Shown: positions 10,851 to 23,100 of the stretch, in pieces
Layout: every line of letters starts with the position of its first letter
How positions within the stretch are numbered: position 1 is the first letter of the stretch
NCBI RefSeq assembly: GCF_030272615.1
Contig: NC_081410.1
Span: 126,954,140 to 127,018,139, forward strand
Direction of reading: 5' to 3'
Length of the DNA stretch: 64,000 nt
From: Cryptomeria japonica
Taxonomy: Eukaryota; Streptophyta; Pinopsida; Cupressales; Cupressaceae
The notes under the pieces: generated by a model
What the model was told of the DNA's origin: nothing
The model's input: the letters and a program-made list of their open reading frames with translations, nothing else
Databases searched by the model: none
Made by a program: the position numbers and the translations under genes

Positions 10851-13659
10851 TGAGATATGAATAGTTTAAAATTGAGTGCCTCTTTTTTAAATTAAAACAT
10901 GGTTTTGAAGCCCATTTAAGACAAATTATATAGAGTGAAGAAAAAAGGTCAATGTAGATGAGAAGTTAGAAAATTGAAACGACACAAACATCAATTAGGA
11001 AAAATAGGAAGTTGTCCAATAAAGAGTCACTTGAGCTATTGATTGGTAGAAATGATTCAATGTAGAACAATTGATATAAATTGTAGAATATGAAATATAA
11101 GAGGATACTTCTAAAATATGTGATATATGAGGAGATTGAGTGGTATTGGCCAAGGGAGTGTGGGTTACAACCAAGAGGTGGAGTTATGAGGGGTATTAGC
11201 ACAATAAGCAAAAATTGGGTTTGGCTAGAGATGGAAGTGGGGAGTTGTGAGAATAAGAAGAGCCAACTAAGGATGTAAAGCATTATAGATTTCAATTAAG
11301 GCTTATGTAAGGATGAGTGTAGATTAGAGTTTTCATAGTTGAAATTTGTATAAAAGGATAGTGTGTAGAAAGAGAGAGAGATTGATGGAAAGCCAAACTT
11401 TGTAATTAATTTGTTGTAGTTCTATGGTTTTCTTTGAATTGAAATTGAATAAAATTAAATAATTTTGTTATAATCATTGTGTCATAATTATTTGAGTTTG
11501 GTGAATTGGCCATGTGAATGTGTATTTTGGAAGCAAGAGGAAAGTTTTTGCATCAAATTTGTACATCATAATTTCTTAGATAGAATAATCCAAAAAAATA
11601 CAAACAAAAAACTTATTCACTTTTTCATTTGGTAGCCACAATGATGAAAGTTCTATTGTTCAATTTAAGTTGCTGGCATACATTATATTTTTTATGAGTC
11701 AAATTTATATAGATAAAAAGTCTTTTACAAACATAGTCGAATGTTATAATTTTGATATAGTTCATAATAATATCAACTAAAAGTCATTCAAAAATATATG
11801 CATAATAAAATTGAATTGTCGCTGTAAAATTAAATGTTTTTATACAACTGATCATGATGAAGAATACCATTTTCAATTTATTTTAAATTCAATAACTATT
11901 TTATATACTACAATCTATTAAATTATTATTGTAATAAAATATAAAGATATATTTTTTCACTTCTTTATTTAATGTTTATTGTCAAATAAGAACGAGATTC
12001 TTAGATTTTAATTTGTTGGTAGGTTATATAGTTTTGATACTATAAAAGTACATCATTCATAGACACACACATATATAATAGAATTGTTTATCATATCAAT
12101 ATTGAAATTAATTAGTCATAATATCAAATCTTTTTATAATCGTATCATGATCAATACAGTATATAATACAATATATTATATGATACTTTTACACAAACTT
12201 TCACTTTCATATTTAGTACCAACTAGCAATAAAAATGGATTCTAGAATGCCAAATTGATATTGCAGTAAAACAGGAAATACCAGAAATACTTTGTCAATT
12301 TTCTTTGATGGAAGAATGTTATAAGTGATGGTGATTGTAGTTGTATCTACAAATGCCTAGAGCTAAATCTCCCTCCAAATTATAGGAGTGCCAAATTTGG
12401 AGAGAATACCATATACTTAAAATCAATCTTGAATAAGCGAGGAACAAATATTTAGATGGGTAGGACCTCCTTCACCACTAGCTCATTTAGCCCAAGGGAG
12501 ACTCCCTAAGGTTCTACAATTGAATGAAATTGTAGGGTATGAATATTTCCCTTGCCATAAAGCATTCCCACTACACACTATACCCCTACTTCAATTGTCA
12601 CAATATACCTATGTGTTGTTTTGATCATGAAAGGTCAAGAACATTCATACAAAGAGATGAAAGCTTAAAATGACAAGTTTTTGAGGATATTGATTTAACA
12701 AATCATATTGATGTTATGCCCTTACACATGGAAGTTGGCAAGAATCTATAATAATATGAAATACAAATGATTGTAATTCTTAGTTTGTTTAATTTGTTGA
12801 GGTGATGGAATATGAAGTAAATAAAAAACCAATATTTGTATCTAGATGGACACAAAATTATTGAATTCGCTCAAAAGATGCAACAATTGAAACCAATAGT
12901 GGCATCTTAATAAACATCTCACAAAATACTATGTCATTTTAAAATATATAAGAAAATTAAATTGTTGACATACATTTAGAAATATATTTGAAATTGTAAA
13001 TCAGTACATGAATAATGCTTAGTATTCCTTGCAAAAATATGAACACTTCTTTTATTATTCAAAAGTGATACTTCATAAAAGTATTGTGAAGATTTATAAT
13101 CCTATAGATTATCAATTAATCAAAAATACATTTACAAATGAACATGATACACCTAGAATACACTCAGTCAAGGTCAAATCTATACTTTATATTTATTAGG
13201 CAAAGTTCATAAGGAGTTTGCATTACAAATGTTGAGTACACCCACATCAATAAGATACCAAAAAGATAGTGGCTAAAATTGAAAATTAGAACCCTAGGGT
13301 TTGCAATGATATTTTCCCGATTGTTGGCTCTAGCAATGCTCTTTTTCAATTTTTCATTCCTTTTTTAAAATGGAACATTAGATCTTAAATATTCCCTGTA
13401 CAAGTTGTGACCAATTAGAGGGGTGTGAAATATTCATAAAAATATTTTGACTAATATGTAGCAAGGGTTGCTCCTATCCATCAAGAATCATTTCTATATG
13501 AAATCATGACAAATAATTCTTGGATGTGCAATGGAAATACAAGAGACATTATTAAACAACACTTGTTAAAAAATTAGTTCAAGTCAAAAAAGTAGTTCAA
13601 GTCTAGTCTTGTACATCAAGAATGAATTTAATTTATCACTACTTGTCAACTACAATACA
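10851..13659. other. intergenic AT-rich sequence
   Basis: No gene, RNA gene or intact element recognised. At about 11346-11470 a TATAAAAGGATAG motif, an AG-rich run and an AATAAAATT signal lie close together. This looks like the promoter/poly(A) core of an old LTR, but no matching partner was found, so it is only noted. Confidence 0.5.
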
Positions 13660-15480
13660 TAAGTTTTCTTTATTATGTTGGAAAAGAAGCATTATTTTTA
13701 ACTATAGAAAATTCGAACTTAGGACCATTGAGGTGCCTACAACATGGACTTTGTCATTAAACTAAGTGTCATTTGTCAAAACTTATGTTTTTGATGTCAT
13801 TCATAATATTATTATTTCTTTATTTGAATTATATAAGTTAAAAGTACACATTTTTCACATTTTATATGTTATTAGCTTATAGTTATAAAATCGGGAAGTA
13901 AATTTTTAGTAGTTTATTTTATTTCTGATATTCAAATTTTTTATTGAAAAAAACTTGCTTGGTTGATTATTTACTTTTTTAATTACCAAAACATTTGACA
14001 CATTATGCATAATATCAGTGCATAATTTAATTTTGTAAGTTGAAAGTAAACATTCAACACATTTCAAAATATCTAAAATTGGTAGAAAAAAAATTAATTA
14101 GTTGACTATTTGAATTATTAACCACTTATATGTTTAATATCACAATTCCCTATTCAACGGTTATTATATAAAGGGAAAGATAATTTAAAAATAATTTAAA
14201 TTCAAGTTTGAGAAATTTGTGTGTTTCTTTCTCTAGAAAGAAAGGATAAATGATACCCCACCTTTAAAATAAAATAAAGTTTTCATGGTTCTCAAAAGGG
14301 AAACTAGGGGTTGGTATGAATATGGCAAATCTTAAGGGACAAGTGTAGAGAATTAAAATGGTAGGGAAAAATCATTTTTTATCAAGCTAAACAATAAGGT
14401 AAAATTAAATTCTCTTTATGAGGATTAAACGAGAGTGTATATCAATGAAGTTTCATCTCTACTTTCAATATTGATTCATATTTTCCTTGCTCAAATTTAT
14501 AGAGAGAATAGTGGCAACCAAATTTCAAAAGTTCTTTAGATCTATGCTTCTATTAGAAGCAAGTATAGTTATTATTAGGAGATTTTTTATGAACTCATGT
14601 TAGGGAGAGCTCTTAGGTTTTTTTATTAAATGTTGGTGCTAGTGGTATTGATATTCTATAAGCATTGGAGCATGTATTAGTGAATGATTATGTAGTTATT
14701 CATCCTTTTTTATGTCAGTGAAAGTATAGGTAGAGGCTTTTTATTCTTTATATGGAAATGGAAAATGGATTTTATGATTTTATTGGGCTTGATTATCAAT
14801 TCTTTATGTTGGTTGTAGTGTCATTATCTTGAAGCTATGAGTGCCTCAAATTATAGCCTAAGAAAATTTTAAACGACAAGTTGAATTTGATGATAAAGGT
14901 AGTTAAAGTGGATCTTGGAGTGGATGAAAAAAGTACATAATACAAGAACTACAAAATCTAATGTAAATGATTCTATACCCAATACTAAGGGACTTGTACA
15001 TGATGTAGAGGTGAAGGAGAGCTTAGTAATTATGTTCCTTATGATTCTTAAAGAGTTAGAGGAGTCAACGAAGGATTTTGCACTTTGAAATATGGCTTGG
15101 GAGCCTAGTAAGAAGTTGTTTATTGGCTCAAAGGACATTGATATTTGAGATATGAAATCAAGAGTATCAACATCATTATGAGCATGTATATGAGATGGCC
15201 ATATACTACAAGGATAATTATTATAATTTAAGGTGGCTGGTAGTATCACACCATAAAATGAATATGACGTTATCCAAGGGTATGCTCTTCTAATTTTATA
15301 GTATGACAAAGTCATGAAGGCATTGTAGTGAGTAAATATTTCTTAAAGGTATCAAGTTTGTAGGGATAGAGAATATAACAAGGCCTCAAATTTTGTTTGT
15401 TGAGTTACCCAATATCTCTCACTCATGGGTTCCATCTAAAGGCATATAAGTGATCAAATACTTTGCCTTTGTGTGCTGGT
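13660..15480. repeat. dispersed noncoding repeat, copy A, left part
   Basis: Aligns by eye with 36819-37660 and 62209-63440 (for example the shared stretch around CTCAAATTATAG, and the segment around TTAATTnCnAAAnATnTGACA). It stops at 15480 and resumes at 28602, where the hAT element is inserted. No coding potential; AT-rich. I do not recognise the family. Confidence 0.75.
15473..15480. repeat. hAT target-site duplication, left copy
   Basis: GTGCTGGT directly precedes the element's CAAGG end and is repeated exactly at 28594-28601. Eight bases is the standard hAT duplication length. Confidence 0.88.
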
Positions 15481-15494
15481 CAAGGATAATTTTA
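15481..15494 (+). repeat. hAT terminal inverted repeat, left
   Basis: CAAGGATAATTTTA. It matches the reverse complement of the right end at 10 of 14 positions; three of the four mismatches are transitions. Confidence 0.75.
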
Positions 15495-15528
15495 AGAAAC
15501 CACCCCCTGGGCAACTGTGTAAAATCCT

Positions 15529-15660
15529 GGCGAATCGGACATTATTTTCGGGGGGAAATTTTCATATTGATGGCGAAATTTTTTTTAAAAGGGGGAAAAA
15601 AATTATTTTGTATTGGCAATTTTTTTCTAGGGTACGAAAATTCCATAAATTCTTGGCGAA
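15529..15660 (+). promoter_or_regulatory. subterminal GGCGAA motifs, left end
   Basis: GGCGAA occurs at 15529, 15572 and 15655, with near matches (GGCAAT 15614, GGCGAT 15868) around them. In Ac-like hAT elements short motifs repeated near the ends bind transposase; the same role here is inference. Confidence 0.55.
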
Positions 15661-15989
15661 TAATACCTTGTTGTATGGGAAAAATATTTATTGTGGAAGG
15701 CAAATAATTTTTGTTAAAAAGAACAAATATATAATTGTATGAGTGAAAAATTTTACTCCGAAGGAAAAATTATTTAAATGTATTGGTGATTTTTATCCAC
15801 CGCTTGAAAATTATTTAATTTGTTTTCGTGAATATTTTGTTATTTATAGAAAAATATATAATTTATTGGCGATTTCTTGAATTCATTGCCATTAATAGAC
15901 AAGGCACATCACATCACATAAATTCATAATACAATGAGTCTGAACTCTGCACAATGTATCAATAAGAGTGACCTCTTTGACACGTGAAG

Positions 15990-16125
15990 GGTGACACATA
16001 CCTAAAATCTATCAATGATTTTAAACCGTTCGATGATCGTAGATCAATGGCTGAAGTTTTATTTTGGCCCAATTTTCTGAAGAGAACATAGCTCACCAGA
16101 AAGTGCCCGGAATGGAATTGAATTT
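15990..16125 (+). promoter_or_regulatory. diverged copy of the cargo-promoter cassette
   Basis: The stretch from CCGTTCGATGATCGTAGATC (16026) through TTTTGGCCCAATTTT to GCTCACCAGAAAGTGCCC lines up with the core repeated upstream of the second cargo gene (18231-19690). It lies about 260 bp before the TATA box of the first cargo gene. Confidence 0.55.
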
Positions 16126-16383
16126 AATAAACACATATCAAATGTCATGAATCACAATCGATAATTTCGTTCATTTAATAAATATCTTTTCAGTAATTGC
16201 AATCCACTCTATCCCCATGACTTCCAATGTGATACTTGCCAACTTGGTACTAGTTTATAGTTGTTTCCATTTTCGCACAATAGTGCATTTATGGGAAAGA
16301 TTTGTAGAGATAAGAAAGATTTTAAAAAATTTAAAGCAATTAATACGGTTAAAGAAGTAATTATTACAGTCAAGAGCTTCAAC

Positions 16384-16394
16384 TATTTATATAC
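16384..16394 (+). promoter_or_regulatory. TATA box of cargo gene 1
   Basis: CTATTTATATA, about 140 bp before ATG 16527, followed by a pyrimidine-rich leader (TCTCTGCTTCTTTCATCTTC). Good plant TATA context. Confidence 0.6.
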
Positions 16395-16526
16395 GATCTC
16401 TGCTTCTTTCATCTTCAATTAGCCTTTGTCATTTGGTAGATAAATCGTTGGAGCTACATTTAAATTCTTCCTCTAGTTTAGGTTTATAGACTTAGGTTGT
16501 TTAATTTGTTAATCTATTTTCTCAAG

Positions 16527-17101
16527 ATGGACACTCCCATCCACTTGAGAAGCAGTTTTGCAGAGGACCAGAGGGCCTTTCTAGGCTCCGTTAGAGACCC
16601 AACCTCCAATCAATTTGCAAGCAAGTTGGGTTGTTCAGCAATGAGGTTGTACGGATGGTGATGGGCAGAGAGTTTCTGCGAAACAAAAATAGGTACCGTG
16701 TTAACATGGACATTACATCTCGTTTCTTCGCATCTCTTGTGGACCTTGGAGGAGACAAGGTGGATATGCTGATGTTGTTGAGGAAGGTTTTTAAGGAAGA
16801 CTTCCTTGGAGATGACATTATTGTTGTCGTCCTTGCAGAAGTAGGGGTGGGGATCCCTTGGGTGAGTGAATTATCCAAGCTTCTCCTCCCTGACCAAATA
16901 GTGCTAGTGGCCAGGCAACTGTTTCTCCTAAACCTGAATGCGGAGCAGTTGACGTATCACAAGAAATGGGCACAGATTGGCAGGGAGTTCCTCCGGAAAT
17001 GGTTGCTCCTGGATGAATTTCCAAACTACATGTGGCTTGAAGAATTCTTTCAACTTATGCTATCTGAAGAATCCCACATGGAAGGAGGGCCAGATTCTTA
17101 G
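16527..17101 (+). pseudogene. hAT cargo gene 1: unrecognised ~190-aa protein, frameshifted
   Basis: ATG 16527 opens a frame of about 34 residues ending in QFASKLG. A one- or two-base shift near 16626-16632 then moves into a frame open to TAG 17099-17101 with no other stop. The combined product is about 190 aa, hydrophilic at the start, with leucine-rich helical segments (for example MLMLLRKVF near 16770 and LLLPDQIVLVARQLFLLNL near 16882) and an acidic end. No signal peptide, membrane segment or familiar catalytic motif is evident. TATA box and leader lie upstream, and the sense frame is long and free of stops, so it was probably a real gene. I do not recognise the family. It is read in the direction opposite to the transposase. 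Confidence 0.55.
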
Positions 17102-18230
17102 GGCAAAATTGTAAACAATTCCACTACTTGTGCCCTAGCCCTGCCCCCTGGGCCCCTAGTAGTTTTGTTTTCCTATGTCCTCGAACCCTAACAGGCTCAG
17201 TGCCAGTGGCTCACTCATTTTGGCTTTTAAGTTTTTGAGGGACTCAAGTCTCAAACGTAAAAATTGTAAATTTACAAAGCATACATATTAATGATAATTT
17301 TCCAAATTCTAGTTTGTTTCAGTTTGCCTCTTAGAGTCTTATGGATATAAATATTAAAAATGCTTTCTATAATTCTATTTCATTTTTATTAATTAAAGTT
17401 TTTCAAATGCTTTTTGTATATGAGCTACGCTATTTCAATTATTTGTTAAGCAATGGAAATAAATTTAATACTATGATCTTTTTTATGTAATGCTTCTTCG
17501 CCTATATTTAATGCTTCTTCCTCTAAATTTAGTTCGTTCTATTAATTATTTGTACATTGATTATGGTTGATTATAATTTTATAAATATATAGTTAAGATT
17601 TGAACTAAAACTCCAACTTACTTATATTAAACTAAATTTAATTATATTAAGTTTACTTATTATAATTATATTAAACTTACTTATTTTAATTATATTAAAT
17701 TAAAATCTATATTAAACTAAATTTATGTTGAACAGTGAACTTATATATATTTAGTCTTTATTTATTTATTAAATTAAAATTTATATTACACTAAATTTAT
17801 GTTGAACTTTTATATATATTTTTAAACTATTTTTTAAAATTATATATTGTAAACATATTTTTAAAGAATTTTGTTAAATTTTAAATTAATACACTAAATT
17901 TATGTTGAACTTATATATATATATTTTTAAACTATTTTTTAAAATTATATATCGTAAACATATTTTTAAAGAATTTTGTTAAACTTTAAATTAATATTTT
18001 AGATTTAATATTGAATGTTTTCTTTTTTATATTTAACGTTTACCTTTCAAATTGTATTTTAAAAATTCAAAAATTTATATTTATATTTAGTTATTTGTTT
18101 TATTCTAGAAACTAAGTTTCATGTTTCATAGTATTTTTCAATTTCATATTTTTACAAACAATATTAACATTAGATTTAATAGCTATCTCAAACTATTGCA
18201 CATCTTTAAAATTTAAATGTCTCTTATTAT
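17102..18230. other. AT-rich spacer with a tandem duplication
   Basis: No gene. Two copies of a segment of about 105 bp lie in tandem at 17788-17891 and 17892-17998. They share ACACTAAATTTATGTTGAAC and AAACATATTTTTAAAGAATT. The remainder is very AT-rich. Confidence 0.7.
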
Positions 18231-19480
18231 GGGACCGACAACATCTGACAACACTCAACAGGTACCATCGTTTGTTGAATGATCAAAGATCAACGACTTA
18301 GGGTAGATTTCGGCCCAAATGTGGGAAGTGAACACATTTGTGAGAACTTCACCCAGAATTTAACATTTTAAATTTAATTAAATATAATTAAAATTTAAGT
18401 CTATAAAGCTCTTTTTCGGGTGGAATTTTAAAATGATTAAATAGACTTAAAAAACAGACCCAAAAAGTGACACGAGTATGGTGACGTGCCAGAAAAATGA
18501 CAGAAGTCATGGGACCCATGACATCTGACAATAGGTACCATCATCCGTTGGATGAGCAAAGATCAATGTCTCAGGATGGATTTCGGCCCAAATGTGGGAA
18601 GTGAACACATTTGTGAGAACTTCATCTGGAATTTAACATTTTAGGTTTAATTAAATATAATTAAGTCTATAAAGCTCTTTTTTGAGCGGAATTTTAAAAT
18701 GATTAAATAGACTTAAAAAACAAACCCGAAAAGTGACAAAGTATGGTGACGTGCCAGAAAAATGGCAAAAGTCATGGGACCCACAACATCTGACAACATG
18801 TACCATCGTCCCTTGGATGAGCAAAGATCAATGAGTTAGGGTGGATTTTGGCCCAAATGTGGGAAATGAACGCATTTGTGAGAACTTCGCCCGAAATTTA
18901 ACATTTTAAATTTAATTAAATATAATTAAAATTTAAGTCTATAAAGATCTTTTTCAGGTGGAAGTTTAAATGATTAAATAGACTTAAAAAACAGGCCCGA
19001 AAAGTGACAGAGTATGGTGACGTGCCAGAAAAATGGCATAAGCCATGGGACCCACAACATTTGACAATAGGTACCATCATCCGTTGGATGAGCAAAGATC
19101 AACGACTTAGGGTGGATTTTGGCCCAAATGTGGGAAATAAACACATTTGTGAGAACTTCACCCGAAATTGAAACGTTTTAAATTTAATTAAATATAATTA
19201 AGTATATTTATGTTTAAAAAGATCTTTTTCGGGTGGAAGTTTAAATGATTAAATAGACTTAAAAAATAGACCCGAAAAGTGACACGAGGATGGTGACATG
19301 CCAGAAAAATGGCTGAAGTCATGGGATCCACGACATCTGACAACAGGTACAATCGTCTGTTGGATGAGCAAAGATCAACGACTTAGGGTGGATTTCGGCC
19401 CAAATCCGGGAAGTGAACACATTTGTGAGAACTTCACCCAGAATTGAAACGTTTTAAATTTAATTAAATATAATTAAGTC
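18231..19480 (+). repeat. tandem array of ~270-bp cassettes upstream of cargo gene 2
   Basis: Units begin at GGGACC/GGGATC motifs at 18231, 18511, 18776, 19047 and 19323 (spacing 265-280 bp). Each contains a part-palindromic core of the CCGTTGGATGA...AAAGATCAACGA type, then GGNTTTNGGCCCAAAT, GTGAGAACTTC and a closing GACGTGCCAGAAAAATG. The last unit is partial. A sixth core lies at 19598 in the next repeat. Some TGACGTG/GACGTGCC segments resemble plant cis elements, but function is not shown. Confidence 0.85.
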
Positions 19481-19483
19481 TAA

Positions 19484-19812
19484 TATCCTCAGAATTTATA
19501 CTGAAGTAATGAGTATTTTGTCCTTCGGCATGGAATAGTTATTAATAATAATTAATAAAATTACAACATGATTCTAGATATTTTGCCAATTGCCATCGTC
19601 CGTTGGATGAGTTAAGATCAATGACTTAGGGTGGATTTCGGCCCGAATGTGGGAAGTGAACACATTTGTGAGAACTTCACTCAGAATTGAACGTTTTACA
19701 TTTATTGTCCTCAGAATTTATACTGAAGTAATGAATGTTTTGTCCTTCAGCATGGAATAGTTGTTAATAATAATTAATAAAATTACAACATGATTCTAGA
19801 TATTTTGCCCTT
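19484..19812 (+). repeat. two-copy repeat, ~215-bp period
   Basis: The segment starting TCCTCAGAATTTATACTGAA and ending GATTCTAGATATTTTGCC occurs at 19484-19590 and 19699-19810. A sixth copy of the cassette core (19595-19690) lies between them. It sits just upstream of a TATA box. Confidence 0.85.
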
Positions 19813-19893
19813 TAGGTATTACTTTTCTACTTTTCAGAGTTTTCAAAATAAGAGACTCGTAAATCATAATCATATTTCATTTCATGGACAAAC

Positions 19894-19901
19894 CTATAAA
19901 T
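19894..19901 (+). promoter_or_regulatory. TATA box of cargo gene 2
   Basis: CTATAAAT in the context ACAAACCTATAAATTGAGG, about 215 bp before the candidate ATG 20112. It follows the repeat array, as a core promoter would. Confidence 0.6.
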
Positions 19902-20111
19902 TGAGGGAGATTCAGAAACAACTACTAGATTGAGGAATGCAAGTTGCAACAGAGACTGTCTGCGCCAATCTAGTGAAATAGAAATTATGGGTAAAATCTA
20001 GAACACCTACATCCTGCCTTTTTTGCTTTTGGTAATCTCATGGTCCAATTTGAGGGTTAGCTTTTTCAGGTTTTTATCTAGCATTATTTTGAACTATTAA
20101 CAATGATAGTG

Positions 20112-23100
20112 ATGGGGAAAATGGGAAGCAGTAGTTCAACAAGAAGCCAAGAGAAAAAAATACCTAACCGAACTGGTTAAAACACTAGGTTTCACTGATG
20201 AATACCATGATATTTATGACCCTGCTATCCATGGTGAAAAGCGTATCATACATATTAGATATGCATTGTCTAGTAAGGCGGTAGATCCATGCAGGGCAAA
20301 ATTTATTGTTTTCAACCCAATGTTACAACAAAGAACATATAAAATCGCATCGTGGGATGTTGGATTGGGAAGCATGGTGTTACCTAAAGTATTCCCTTGC
20401 CTTGATTTTGTCATGGTCTGTGCTAAAAATTATGATGAAGATAAAAAATCAATTGTCAATAAAAATACAAAAGAGGAAATTCTATCCATAAACGAGGAAG
20501 AATTTGCTTGTTTGTTGAACCTAGGATTTGAAGCCCAAAACTCAAACGTCCAAATTGACCTTGAAAAGCTGGTAGGGAATTATGAGAGTCTCGATCCAAG
20601 TCGCAGAGATTCATTTATCAAAGGTCTAATAAAGAGTGGTACTGGTATTGTGTTGGATCAGAATCATAAGCCTCCTTATGATTCTAAGATTTTTGTTCCA
20701 TGGGTTGGGGATACTTTTTCCTTGTTGTCAGTTTGCTTGGGATTGGAAAATGATAGGGAAGTGGGTGCAAACCTTCTTGAAATGATTAATATTATCCATT
20801 GTGTAGGTCAGCCAGTAAGATATAATTTTATTGAGCACATCGTAAAATCCATGCAAAAATAATTACTAATGATCAAAAAAGGTTCTTGTAAGACATTTAG
20901 GTTCTCATCCTACTTGTTCTATCTCCTTCTATGCAAGTATCGTGCAATATTGGAGACCAACAAGCTTCAAATTGTGAGCTATAAGATTGATGAGAAGACT
21001 GGGAAGAGAACAGATTGTCCAATATATGATTGGACACCAAAGATAAGGATGCATGATAACAAAAAGAACTACAACCATTTTGTAGACTTCTTTTTGGCAC
21101 CAATGCATAATGAAATTACAAGCACTCCAATGCCCAGGTTGCTTGTGTCTTGTAGAGATTACATTCAACTCGAAAGTCAAATAGAATTGGCTGATTGGTT
21201 CTTCATGGAAGAATTCATTGTGTTAAGGTTTTACGGATCGACAGTAAAACCATACAGACTTCCAATACATGTGACAGAGAGGGTGTTTGCATTAGAGTAT
21301 GTACGACAATTGGAGAGCATAGATAGGCACTTCCATGGTCAGCAAAAGAAGAGCATATTTCCTTCCTTTCCTTTCTCATGTGGAGGGTTCACATTTGAGA
21401 GAAAAGCATTCAATGTGGCACATGATTTTTTGACAATTTTTAACTTTGGTGATGAGGGTCTCTGGCAGTATGATCCAATCAGTTTAGTTCAAGCAAGGCT
21501 TAAGAAAAATGGGAACTCTTCAGCGTTATGTCAACATGAAAGTAAACCATTGCTAGAAAAGCTTAGAAACATGGACTCCTGGGATGAGGTTAAAAAAGAG
21601 ATGGAGAAAATTGCATCTGACAATAACATTTCAACAGAAGAAATTTCATCACAAATTAAGGCCTTGTACACATAGAGGACAACAAAGGAGGGCCAGGGCA
21701 TCCAAAATAGGAGGTCCTATAGTTTCTACCTAAAATCTGCTAATCCATCTAAGAAAATTATTCCCAAATCAATTTTGCATGAATGTAAAGAGAATTATTG
21801 GACTCAAACCAAAATAAATGATTTTTGGACTATGAGGAGGAATCTCAATGGACCAAAGACAAGTGCAAAATTTGAGACCATCAATGAGGATGGAGAGTTT
21901 AGCAAATTAAGGAATATGGAGCATCCCACAACAATACATGATAGAAGTGAAGATGATGATCAGTATGAGGTTGAGCCCACTCAAACAAATACTACAGTCC
22001 CTAAAATATTAGGTGCAGTCCATGAGGCAATGAAAGATAAATATAGCAAAGGGGCAAGCATTGTGGAAAAAATGGGTTTTGAAGGTGGTGGTCTAGGTCC
22101 CAGAGGAGAGGGCATTTGGTATCCACTTCAGGTACAACTTCCATTAGGGTCAAAATTAAAAGGTCCTGTTAAGCAAGTCATTGGACTTGATTCTTTAGAT
22201 TCATCACTGATAGGCACTACTCATTACCCTCAGGGTCCACCTACATTTGTTTCAGGTTCAAATCTACAACCACCATCACATCATGGTATTCCCATTGGTG
22301 GTGAATCAAGTGCCACTACCATTGGTGGGGAATCTGGGGATAGTATTCCTATTATTGTTCAATCAAGTGTCATTGTGATTGGTGAGGTTGGCATGGGTAC
22401 TACTACTGATACTAGTTGTCTTGGTGTTGGACAAGGGAAACAACAAAAAATCTCCCGCAAGAGGCCACTAGTGGTAGATACTCAATCTCATACTATTGAG
22501 AATCCTATATCAAGTGCCACTGACACTACAAATCAATCATTTGTAGCTTCAGATCACACACCTCAAAAAATTATGAAAACTACACATGAAAGTGTCAGTG
22601 GGAGTAGGACAGGATCATGAACTGTTGTTGGTAATCCTAGTCAAGCATTAGTTAAAACCACAAGAATAAGTGGAACTGGAGCCTATGGTATTCCTATGTC
22701 ACCTTTCAAACATTCAATTGCTTTAGCAAGCCTAGATTTTCAATTTTGTGATTATTATGAAAAATATGAACACACAACAAAAGAAAATAAAGAAAAAAAG
22801 AAAGCATTTCATAGGGTTTCCCTGACTGAAGTTGTAAACGAACAACCTGCAAGGAACAGGGTATTTCCAACATATGACCCACAGAAAGATATGATGGAGT
22901 TCATGGTTGTTATGCCCCTGGCCCCAACTAAAGATAAAAATCCACCACACAGTTAGATCGATCCCTCTGAATTTCAAGTTAGCACCCTCCAAATGGATTT
23001 TTCCAAAGTACATAATGTGAACAAAATTAGTGTGTCAAAAAGGACTAACGAAGTGGTCTACACTTCATTGCTAAAGGTGGAGAGAGAAAAAAATAAACTG

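Noticed and set aside
15450-15742. Two overlapping frames of 85-89 aa at the left end of the hAT element
   Set aside because: They cross the target-site duplication and the inverted repeat, overlap each other in different frames and have low-complexity Lys/Phe content; chance frames in terminal DNA.
18231-19480. CRISPR-like or satellite interpretation of the ~270-bp array
   Set aside because: Units are long, contiguous and without spacers, and the context is a plant transposon; only about five units, so not a typical satellite.
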